From positions 1-5,535 of the forward strand of contig JAFDAW010000195.1 of the NCBI GenBank assembly GCA_019313605.1: a DNA stretch of 5,535 bases, written 5' to 3'. Under the pieces are notes generated by a model that did not search any database, was not told where the DNA came from, and saw only the letters and a program-made list of their open reading frames with translations. This DNA comes from Deltaproteobacteria bacterium. Its GTDB lineage: Bacteria; Myxococcota_A; UBA9160; SMWR01. A program made the translations under genes and the position numbers. The first letter of the stretch is position 1, and each line of letters starts with the position of its first letter. This document shows positions 1 through 5,103 of this stretch, piece after piece.

Positions 1-789
1 CTTGAGCTTGGGCAGATTCACGATGAGGTCGGCAGAGAGAACGGTTTCCGAGAGCAGGTACTCGTTTCGTCCATCGCGATGGTGCTCTACGGTCGGTCCC
101 GGATCATAGTCGGCGCCGCGAAGACGTTGGGGGTCGAGGCCGGATCCCTCGAATGCGCTGTTCGAACCCAAGTCGATCATCCGGTAGCCACGCGGATCGC
201 CCGGAAGTGGGTGGCGCTCGCTGATGACCGCGTCGCGATATGTGACGGATTCGCGCCGAAGATCGATGATCTCGAGTTCGCGTCCGAGCTGCTCGTCGTA
301 GAAGCGAACGAGCTCGTCGAGGCCCGCAATCTCGCGGATCTTCTCGAAGTCGCAATCGTGTTGGGGTGCCTCGGCGATGGTGACGGAGCCCTCGACGCCC
401 GCGGCGAGAAATGCGTAATCGGCCACTGCGCGCAGTACTGTGCCATGGGTGATCACGGATTCGATGCTGGCGTGACCCGAGCGCGTGTCGGCCTTGGGAT
501 TCCAGTGTCGGATGAAGTTCGGCTTGAGGACGATGTGGCTTCCGCGCGGGGTCAGGCTGCCGAGCGGATTCCAATCGGTGCTGCCGAAATTTTCTGCGTC
601 GAGCCCGAGACTCCAGAGGGCGGCCCGAACCGCAGCGTAGACGTGGTTGGACGGTTCGTCGGCACCCGCATCGCCGAGCAGGTCGGCGAGTTCCGGGAAG
701 GCCTTGCCAGGGCCATAGGGTGGCTTCAAACCCGAGTAGGTGGGATCCGTTCGCGCGAGCCCTACGGGGATTGCGTTATTCGGGGACAT
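1..789 (-). CDS. DUF362 domain-containing protein, C-terminus cut by window edge
   Basis: An open frame starts at ATG 789-787 and stays open for 263 codons to the left edge. The protein has no obvious signal peptide or membrane segment. It shows the pattern of DUF362 proteins: a beta-strand motif VLKPNFI (residues 87-93), ITHGTVLRAVADY (113-125), a strand VTIAEAP (about 136-142), PGDPRGYRMIDLGSNS (about 196-211), and the family's conserved SADLIVNLPKLK at the edge (about 252-263), usually followed by His. Some DUF362 members carry ferredoxin domains further on, which cannot be seen here. The start overlaps the end of epsI by 14 bp, which suggests translational coupling; only a weak AAGG (800-803) precedes it, 10 nt from the ATG. 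Biochemical function in the family is largely unknown. An oxidoreductase or surface-glycan accessory role would be speculation. Family assignment is fairly sure, function is not. Confidence 0.85.
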   Translation of the reverse strand, partial: MSPNNAIPVGLARTDPTYSGLKPPYGPGKAFPELADLLGDAGADEPSNHVYAAVRAALWSLGLDAENFGSTDWNPLGSLTPRGSHIVLKPNFIRHWNPKADTRSGHASIESVITHGTVLRAVADYAFLAAGVEGSVTIAEAPQHDCDFEKIREIAGLDELVRFYDEQLGRELEIIDLRRESVTYRDAVISERHPLPGDPRGYRMIDLGSNSAFEGSGLDPQRLRGADYDPGPTVEHHRDGRNEYLLSETVLSADLIVNLPKLK

Positions 790-1438
790 AGGCCGGTAGC
801 CTTGCCAGGATCTGGGGCGCGAGTTCGTAGAAACCCGCCTCTGCGGCGGCTTCGTCTTTGAGCAGAATCGGCACGGTGAAGCGCACCAGCGCGCCGTCGG
901 TGCGATTTCGAACGGCACGGTCGAAGCCGACGTAGAGGATCTTTTGCCAGTCCTGCGAGACCACGCGCCCACGGCTCTGGTACCAGTAGTAGACGAGTTG
1001 TCGGTAATCACCGCGCGCGATCACCAGCCGCCTCACCATTGCGGGAGACTGGGGGAGGCCGGGCAAGTCGAGTTCCACCAGGCGGTTGTCGATGATGTCC
1101 CAACCCGATCCCGGCAGGCAGTGGGCGGGTGGATGAATCGGGTTGCCTCCGGGGCCGCCCCCCTCTTCGCGAATCTGGCTGGCGTGGTAGCCCACGTAGA
1201 CGCCCACGATGCCGCTGAAGTCCGGATTTTTGAAGTTGCAGAGTAGATAATCGCTCACGCCGAGATTGGCGAGGACTGTGTCATCCATCGTCTCGCGTTC
1301 GGCGCAGCTCCAGTTTTCCAGCCGATCGGGGAAATCTTCGAAGTGTTCTCGGTCCGGGAAAACCGGGTCGGTCGCGAGGTAGTGGTAGGTGTAGAAGTTG
1401 AATCCCAGAAACGCCAATGCGACGCACAATTTGATCAT
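776..1438 (-). CDS. epsI: EpsI family protein (exosortase-associated, DUF3485)
   Basis: The protein has 220 residues. Residues 3-21 form one N-terminal membrane segment; the rest should lie outside the cytoplasmic membrane. Family hallmarks are visible: a conserved W43 after a charged region, the block HPPAHCLPGSGW (102-113) that corresponds to the EpsI HsPxxCLPGxGW signature, then VYYWYQSRGR (149-158) and RTDGALVRF (179-187). A Gly-rich stretch (REEGGGPGGN, 90-99) sits before the signature and looks like a small loop insertion. I chose ATG 1438, which overlaps the exosortase stop as ATGA and has AAGGTG (1444-1449) 5 nt upstream. A start 60 nt earlier at 1498 is open but would overlap the exosortase by 64 bp. 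EpsI proteins accompany, or are fused to, exosortases in exopolysaccharide loci; their exact biochemical role is not settled. The separate gene here suggests an exosortase-EpsI pair acting together. Confidence 0.92.
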   Translation of the reverse strand: MIKLCVALAFLGFNFYTYHYLATDPVFPDREHFEDFPDRLENWSCAERETMDDTVLANLGVSDYLLCNFKNPDFSGIVGVYVGYHASQIREEGGGPGGNPIHPPAHCLPGSGWDIIDNRLVELDLPGLPQSPAMVRRLVIARGDYRQLVYYWYQSRGRVVSQDWQKILYVGFDRAVRNRTDGALVRFTVPILLKDEAAAEAGFYELAPQILARLPAYVPE

Positions 1439-2343
1439 CGCTGCACCTTGCTGCGCGGAAATCTCCAACGGCGCGGCCAGAACACCGAAAGCAACCACGC
1501 TGCGACGAGCAGCAGTCCGAACGCCAGACCGAAAGTGACGAATCCCTCCGTCTGGTGGATCAGACCCTGGGCTGCGGCAGCGCCCATGCGATGCGAGAGG
1601 ATGCCGGTGAGCGCAACCCGGAACGCGTTGACGCAGATTGCGATGGGGATGGCCGAGGCCACGATGATGGCGCGCTCAATCGGGTTCTTCCGGAAGAAGT
1701 AAGCGAACACCACGGCCAACGTTCCGAGCGCCATCAGCGAGCGCAAACCCGCGCAGGCTTCTGCGACGAAGAGCTGGGTATTCGCCAGGTGAATGATGTT
1801 TCCCTCTCGGAGGGCCGGGATGTGCAGAAGGTGCAGCGTCTCGACCGCAAAGTCCGCCGCGATCAGTTGTAGGGGGAACGCGACCACGTTCACGAAGCTT
1901 TGTGGTAGTGGCACCATGAAGAACAGGAAGATCAGGGGGAACGCCAGGATTCGAAAGACTTCGCGACCGAGCAGGAGGATCTGGAGACCGATGAGTGTGA
2001 GCACGAAGGAGACGCGCATCGCGGTCAGTTCGACGCCGAGCCGACCGATCATCAAAGCGAGAGACCCGAGTGCGAGCGGGAGCAAGCCCCACCAGGAAGG
2101 CCGGATGGTTGCGCGCTGAAGGTCGCCCCGGCGCTCCCACGCGAAGTAGAGCGAGAGCGGGACGACGAGGAAGCCGTGCGAGTAATCGTCGACCGCGCGC
2201 CAGTGCTGGACCATGTAGTAGAGGATCGGGCCGAAGATTCCGAACGCGAGGGCGCTGGCGCCCCCCGCATAGAGGATCGACGTTCGACGCTCGCGTGCAT
2301 CGCGCGCGAGCCCCCCCATCGCGTCCGTCGTCACTTCGCCCAT
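1435..2343 (-). CDS. xrt: Exosortase (exosortase/archaeosortase family transpeptidase)
   Basis: This is a 302-residue polytopic membrane protein with roughly seven or eight hydrophobic segments between residues 25 and 288. Exosortases cleave C-terminal sorting tripartite signals (PEP-CTERM and variants) and are thought to transfer the protein to a surface acceptor. The family's features are present: DDYSHGFLVVPL (52-63), the catalytic Cys in AEACAGLRSL (Cys197), the Arg in VNAFRVALTG (Arg242), and the His in LIHQTEGF (His263). It is therefore expected to be active. The ATG at 2343 is chosen although no standard ribosome binding site is free: a 7-bp stem with a G5 loop ends 5 nt before it. ATG 2319 (residue 9) is a possible alternative but has no better upstream signal. 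It is followed directly by epsI (ATGA overlap). I cannot assign a numbered subtype (XrtA, XrtD and so on) by eye. Confidence 0.93.
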   Translation of the reverse strand: MGEVTTDAMGGLARDARERRTSILYAGGASALAFGIFGPILYYMVQHWRAVDDYSHGFLVVPLSLYFAWERRGDLQRATIRPSWWGLLPLALGSLALMIGRLGVELTAMRVSFVLTLIGLQILLLGREVFRILAFPLIFLFFMVPLPQSFVNVVAFPLQLIAADFAVETLHLLHIPALREGNIIHLANTQLFVAEACAGLRSLMALGTLAVVFAYFFRKNPIERAIIVASAIPIAICVNAFRVALTGILSHRMGAAAAQGLIHQTEGFVTFGLAFGLLLVAAWLLSVFWPRRWRFPRSKVQR

Positions 2344-2348
2344 CTCAA

Positions 2349-2367
2349 ACTCGACCCCCCGTCGAGT
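2349..2367 (-). promoter_or_regulatory. Stem-loop covering the ribosome-binding region of the exosortase gene
   Basis: The arms ACTCGAC (2349-2355) and GTCGAGT (2361-2367) pair perfectly with a 5-nt loop that is GGGGG in the mRNA. The stem ends 5 nt before the exosortase ATG (2343), exactly where a Shine-Dalgarno sequence should lie, and no other purine-rich site is free. The structure may present or hide the only G-rich ribosome-binding element and so tune exosortase translation. This is an inference from base pairing only. Confidence 0.5.
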
Positions 2368-2389
2368 AAAGCCGTTCGTCTAGCTGCGC
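2364..2389. repeat. Two-module intergenic repeat, copy 1
   Basis: Module A, GAGTAAAGCCGT (2364-2375), is identical to 4746-4757. Module B, TTCGTCTAGCTGCGC (2375-2389), matches 4727-4741 at 13 of 15 positions. Here A directly precedes B. Both copies lie in intergenic DNA just upstream of minus-strand genes (exosortase here). It may be a dispersed repeat remnant or shared regulatory sequence. Confidence 0.5.
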
Positions 2390-2390
2390 G

Positions 2391-2405
2391 TTGGCCTTCG
2401 GCCAA
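2391..2405. repeat. Inverted repeat TTGGCC-TTC-GGCCAA
   Basis: Perfect 6-bp arms around a 3-nt loop in the gap between the DUF5989 gene and the exosortase. It adjoins a segment (2364-2389) whose two sub-motifs recur at 4727-4757, so it may be part of a dispersed REP-like intergenic element. A run of four T on the plus side (2409-2412) is too short and offset to call a terminator. Confidence 0.5.
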
Positions 2406-2420
2406 AGCTTTTGCGTCGTC

Positions 2421-2442
2421 GCGCGGGCCCGCTGGGCCGCGC
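2421..2442 (-). repeat. GC-rich stem-loop just after the DUF5989 stop codon, possible transcript-end element
   Basis: On the plus strand GCGCGG (2421-2426) and CCC (2428-2430) pair with GGG (2434-2436) and CCGCGC (2437-2442): 9 GC pairs with a one-base bulge and a 3-nt loop. It starts 2 nt beyond the stop codon of the DUF5989 gene on the transcribed strand. No U-tract follows directly, so it is at best a partial or Rho-assisted terminator, or a 3'-end protecting hairpin. Confidence 0.55.
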
Positions 2443-2444
2443 TC

Positions 2445-2627
2445 CTAGAAGAGCGCGTAGATGAAGGGCGCGACTGCCGAGCCTTCTGTGAGCACGATCA
2501 AGACCGAGAGCAACAGGATCGTGAACACGATCGGCCCCAGCCACCACTTCTTCCGGACCTTCATGAAGGACCAGAGTTCACCAAAGATCGAGAGCCGATC
2601 GCGAAAGCCTCCGGTGGAACGCGCCAT
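2445..2627 (-). CDS. DUF5989/SxtK-like small membrane protein
   Basis: A 60-residue protein with an N-terminal amphipathic cytosolic part, a basic patch KVRKKWW (23-29), one membrane helix (about 30-47) and a short C-terminal tail ending APFIYALF. The order ELWSFMKVRKKWWLGPI followed by a hydrophobic helix and a C-terminal APFIYxLF is typical of the DUF5989 family, whose members are about this long and include SxtK of saxitoxin clusters. The ATG at 2627 is supported by a strong AAGGAG (2634-2639) with a 6-nt spacer; the frame is open further upstream but that part overlaps the carbamoyltransferase and has no family similarity. It lies 50 bp after the carbamoyltransferase, with a stem-loop in the gap. 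Family members recur beside carbamoyltransferases, so a role as membrane partner or anchor is likely; the molecular function is unknown. Confidence 0.9.
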   Translation of the reverse strand: MARSTGGFRDRLSIFGELWSFMKVRKKWWLGPIVFTILLLSVLIVLTEGSAVAPFIYALF

Positions 2628-2644
2628 CCAAGTCTCCTTGTCGA

Positions 2645-2670
2645 CGACGGTGCGGGTGACCGCACCGTCG
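2645..2670 (-). repeat. Perfect 10-bp stem-loop between carbamoyltransferase and DUF5989 gene
   Basis: The arms CGACGGTGCG (2645-2654) and CGCACCGTCG (2661-2670) are exact inverted complements around a 6-nt loop. It begins 7 nt after the carbamoyltransferase stop codon and ends 5 nt before the AAGGAG of the next gene. No T-run follows it on the minus strand, so a simple intrinsic terminator is unlikely. An mRNA stabiliser/processing element that sets the ratio of the two products, or a translation-modulating structure, fits better (inference). Confidence 0.75.
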
Positions 2671-2677
2671 CATTGAA

Positions 2678-4417
2678 TCAATCCAGTTCGTAACGCTCGC
2701 GCCAGTCGAAGTCTTCGACCAGTTCGGGCTGATCCTCTTTGAGCAAAATCTGATTGCCGAGGACGAGAATGTCCATCTGGGTTCGCATGAAGCAGAGATA
2801 GGCATCGTCGGGTGTGCAGACGATCGGCTCTCCGCGGACATTGAACGAGGTGTTGATCAATACCGGACAATCCGTTTGCTGGTCGAACGCCGAGAGCAGG
2901 TCGTAGAATTCGGGTTGGCTATCCCGCGTGACGGTTTGCAGTCGCGCAGAGCCGTCCACATGGGTCACGGCGGGAATGCGCTTCCCTTCGTGGACCTGAC
3001 ATACGAGCAGCATGTAGGGGCTCTCGCGATCGATGTCGAACCATTCGGAGGCCTTTTCGGCGAGGACCGCGGGTGCAAAGGGCCGGAAGCTCTCGCGAAA
3101 TTTGATCTTCAGGTTCACCCGCTTCCAATTGTCCTGGTTGCGCGCATCGGCGATGATGCTGCGACTTCCGAGGGAACGCGGACCCCATTCGAGGCGGCCC
3201 TGGAACCAACCGACCACCGCCTGATCGTCGCTCAAGCGGCGCGCGGTTTCGGCGATCATCTCGTCGCGAGGCAGGGTTCGGTAACGGGCCCCTCGTGCGT
3301 CGAGATAGCTCCGGATGGCGTCGTCGGAAAAACTCGGTCCCCAAAAGGCGTGATCCATCCGGGTCTTGCGAGGATTGTCGAGCACGCAGTTGTCGACGAA
3401 GAGCGCCGCGCCGAGCGCGCCGCCCGCGTCTCCCGCAGCCGGTTGAACCCAGAGATTTTCGAATGGGCCTTCGCGGATGATCCGTCCGTTGGAGACGCAG
3501 TTGAGTGCAACGCCACCCGCCATGCAGAGGTTCTTCATGCCGGTCTTCTGGTGGAGATCTCGCACGATACGGAGCATGACCTCCTCGGTCACGCGCTGAA
3601 CGCTCGCCGCCATATCCCAGTGAAACTGTTCCATCTCTGATTCCGACTCGCGACGCGGCTCACCAAAAAGGTCGTCGAATTTTTGGTTGGTCATCGTCAG
3701 GCCGTAATCGTACGCGAAGTATTTCATGTTGAGTTTGAACGAGCCGTCTTCGCGCAGATCGACGAGTTCGTCGAAGATCTTGTCGGTGTGCTTCGGGTCA
3801 CCGTAGGGTGCCGCGCCCATCACCTTGTATTCGGCGCTGTTGACCTTGAATCCGAGGTAGTAGGTGAACGCGCTGTAGAGCAGGCCCAGCGAGTGGGGGA
3901 AGCGGACTTCCTTGATCAGTTCGAGCTGGTTCCCGTGCCCCACGCCCTGTGTGGTGGTCGCCCACTCGCCGACGCCGTCGCAGGTGAGGATCGCGGATTC
4001 CTCGAACGGGGAGGGCAGGAAAGCCGACGCGGCGTGGCTTTGGTGGTGCTCGGCGAAGAGCACTTCACCGTCGAATCCGAGCTTCTCGTGGAGTACGCGA
4101 GGGACCCAGAGTTTTTCCTTGAGCCAGATCGGGATCGACTTGCTGAACGACGGAAGCGAGCGCGGAAACGTCGCGAGATAGGTCATCAGGATCCGCTCGA
4201 ATTTCACGAACGGCTTGTCGTAGAACGCCAGGTAATCGATGTCGCCGATCGAAAGCCCGGCTTCCTGCAGGCAGTACTTCACGGCCTGAACCGGAACGTC
4301 GGGATCGTGGCGCTTGCGGGTAAATCGCTCCTCGTGCGCGGCGGCGACCAGTTTGCCATCGCAGAGCAGGGCCGCTGCAGCATCGTGATAGAAGCAGGAA
4401 ATTCCGAGAACGTTCAA
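2678..4417 (-). CDS. O-carbamoyltransferase, TobZ/NodU/CmcH family (SxtI-like)
   Basis: A 579-residue soluble protein of usual family length. Members make carbamoyl-adenylate from carbamoyl phosphate and ATP and pass the carbamoyl group to a hydroxyl of a sugar or other metabolite. The N-terminal Kae1-like domain shows GISCFYHDAAAAL (5-17), the metal-binding HxxxH in EHHQSHAAS (His124, His128), CDGVGEW (Asp147), MAGGVALNCVSNGRI (299-313) and GDAGGALGAAL (Asp330). The C-terminal YrdC-like domain includes GWFQGRLEWGPRSLGSRSI (403-421), FRPFAP (444-449) and LINTSFNVRGEPIV (520-533). All key residues appear intact. The start codon is TTG (4417-4415), supported by GGAG at 4424-4427 with a 6-nt spacer and by the family N-terminus MNVLGIS. 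It begins 22 bp after the SxtJ-like gene. The acceptor cannot be read from sequence; the context suggests a surface glycan or its precursor. Confidence 0.95.
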   Translation of the reverse strand: MNVLGISCFYHDAAAALLCDGKLVAAAHEERFTRKRHDPDVPVQAVKYCLQEAGLSIGDIDYLAFYDKPFVKFERILMTYLATFPRSLPSFSKSIPIWLKEKLWVPRVLHEKLGFDGEVLFAEHHQSHAASAFLPSPFEESAILTCDGVGEWATTTQGVGHGNQLELIKEVRFPHSLGLLYSAFTYYLGFKVNSAEYKVMGAAPYGDPKHTDKIFDELVDLREDGSFKLNMKYFAYDYGLTMTNQKFDDLFGEPRRESESEMEQFHWDMAASVQRVTEEVMLRIVRDLHQKTGMKNLCMAGGVALNCVSNGRIIREGPFENLWVQPAAGDAGGALGAALFVDNCVLDNPRKTRMDHAFWGPSFSDDAIRSYLDARGARYRTLPRDEMIAETARRLSDDQAVVGWFQGRLEWGPRSLGSRSIIADARNQDNWKRVNLKIKFRESFRPFAPAVLAEKASEWFDIDRESPYMLLVCQVHEGKRIPAVTHVDGSARLQTVTRDSQPEFYDLLSAFDQQTDCPVLINTSFNVRGEPIVCTPDDAYLCFMRTQMDILVLGNQILLKEDQPELVEDFDWRERYELD

Positions 4418-4423
4418 GTGCGA

Positions 4424-4427
4424 CTCC
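4424..4427 (-). promoter_or_regulatory. Ribosome binding site supporting the TTG start of the carbamoyltransferase
   Basis: GGAG on the minus strand lies 6 nt before the TTG codon at 4417-4415. With the family-typical N-terminus NVLGISxxxHD right after it, this decides for the TTG start; the next in-frame ATG (residue 78) would remove the conserved first beta-strands. Confidence 0.7.
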
Positions 4428-4439
4428 GGGTTCCGATAC

Positions 4440-4697
4440 CTAGGAGAGAAGTTTGGCCCGCTCGAGATCCGGCTTTGCGGTATCCGCGTCGAGCCACGCG
4501 GAGCCAGCCGCCCTCAAGCCCCGTTTCGCCAACGGGTCATTTCGACCGATCGCGAGTACGAGACCGACCGGTCCGATCAGCAGCACGTACATCATGACCA
4601 GGATCATCAACGTCTGTACTGAACCGAATCGCCCGGCGATCACCATCCATCCGTTGAGTAGCCGTCGACCCAGGGAGAGTGCCTTTTCGTCCGTCAT
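4440..4697 (-). CDS. Short SxtJ-like single-pass membrane protein
   Basis: An 85-residue protein: a charged N-terminus, one long hydrophobic segment (about 27-51), then a polar tail rich in Ala, Asp and Lys. The segment IGPVGLVLAIGRNDPLAKRG (41-60) followed by SAWLD resembles the C-terminal half of SxtJ-type proteins, in which a helix ends in PxGLxxxxxGxDPL and is followed by a YW-like motif. Full SxtJ proteins are longer (about 130 residues, several helices), so this is a short form covering only that end. ATG 4697 is chosen with GGAG (4707-4710) 9 nt upstream; a TTG at 4712 is an alternative adding five residues. As first gene of the minus-strand set and directly before the carbamoyltransferase, it is likely a membrane partner of that enzyme. 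The gene is well supported; the family link is moderate. Confidence 0.75.
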   Translation of the reverse strand: MTDEKALSLGRRLLNGWMVIAGRFGSVQTLMILVMMYVLLIGPVGLVLAIGRNDPLAKRGLRAAGSAWLDADTAKPDLERAKLLS

Positions 4698-4726
4698 GCG
4701 TTCCCGCTCCAATTCTCGGAGTCTAC

Positions 4727-4757
4727 TTCGGCTAGTTGCGCTTTGGAGTAAAGCCGT
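4727..4757. repeat. Two-module intergenic repeat, copy 2
   Basis: Module B, TTCGGCTAGTTGCGC (4727-4741), is followed by module A, GAGTAAAGCCGT (4746-4757), the reverse of the order at 2364-2389. It lies 30-60 bp upstream of the SxtJ-like gene start, in the position where promoter or 5'-leader elements of the minus-strand set would be. Confidence 0.5.
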
Positions 4758-4774
4758 ACCAACAGTTTAAGTTG
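4758..4774. promoter_or_regulatory. Inverted repeat CCAAC-N7-GTTGG upstream of the minus-strand gene set
   Basis: Arms CCAAC and GTTGG are exact inverted complements around seven AT-rich bases, about 60-77 bp upstream of the SxtJ-like ATG. The spacing and symmetry fit a dimeric-regulator operator, but five-base arms can arise by chance and no known operator consensus is matched. Confidence 0.3.
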
Positions 4775-5090
4775 GCAGAATTCACATGGGGGCGTTTAGA
4801 CCCAACATAGACCAAGGATTGCCGATTATCACTCATTTTTCCCAAGATTGGAATACGAGATGAAAGCGAATTGCCGATATAGGAAAAATCGTTCCCAGGA
4901 GAGAAACTTCTTCCCTTCGAAGGAAATTTATTTCACAATATTACCCCAGCTTCGAATCGGATCCGAATCCATCGGTTTTGCAGGTGGAGGCGATTCGAGG
5001 CGGCTGGTGCAATTCGCCGCTCGAGGTCGGCATCGATTCGAGTGAGAGCGAAGCACCCAGGCGAATCGCGCGAAGAGCGCGTGCCAATAC

Positions 5091-5096
5091 AGGGAG
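5091..5096 (+). promoter_or_regulatory. Ribosome binding site AGGGAG of the response regulator
   Basis: AGGGAG lies 7 nt before ATG 5104 and fixes the start of the response regulator, whose receiver domain begins normally a few residues later. Confidence 0.75.
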
Positions 5097-5103
5097 CGAT
5101 TGA

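Larger units (their letters stand above)
4698..5103. other. Divergent intergenic region, AT-rich in its middle
   Basis: This 406-bp stretch separates the minus-strand gene set from the divergent response regulator and must hold promoters for both directions. By hand count, GC content is about 41% between 4781 and 4940, clearly lower than the flanking genes. It contains module copy 2, the CCAAC/GTTGG inverted repeat, the palindrome CCTTCGAAGG (4914-4923), and two copies each of ATTGCCGAT (4818-4826, 4870-4878) and CGATTCGAG (4991-4999, 5034-5042). No convincing -35/-10 pair and no GG-N10-GC sigma-54 element was found by eye. A 65-codon TTG-started frame (4848-5045) has no ribosome binding site and no recognisable protein features, so I see no gene here. 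Confidence 0.7.

Noticed and set aside
79..861. A 260-codon plus-strand open frame opposite the DUF362 gene
   Set aside because: It is antisense to a frame with clear DUF362 motifs; its translation shows no domain and high-GC third positions explain the long antisense opening.
1439..1498. Upstream start of epsI at 1498
   Set aside because: It would overlap the exosortase by 64 bp and adds 20 residues before the membrane segment; ATG 1438 has an ATGA overlap and AAGGTG at good distance.
2391..2412. Intrinsic terminator from TTGGCC-TTC-GGCCAA followed by TTTT on the plus strand
   Set aside because: The stem is short, the T-run is offset by several bases and there is no plus-strand gene ending here.
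3683..4597. A 304-codon plus-strand open frame (and another at 2876-3640) opposite the carbamoyltransferase
   Set aside because: The opposite strand encodes an intact conserved enzyme; these translations are low-complexity shadows without recognisable motifs.
4818..5042. Direct repeats ATTGCCGAT and CGATTCGAG
   Set aside because: Nine-base matches within 400 bp are reasonably likely by chance, and they lack symmetry or regular phasing, so I do not call operators.
4848..5045. A 65-codon plus-strand frame in the intergenic region
   Set aside because: TTG start, no ribosome binding site, mixed AT-rich/GC-rich composition and no protein features.
4698..5103. Possible sigma-54 promoter upstream of either divergent gene, for example TTGGCAGAATTCACATG near 4772
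   Set aside because: It has the GG element but lacks GC at the required 10-bp distance; a hand scan of both strands found no GG-N10-GC match.
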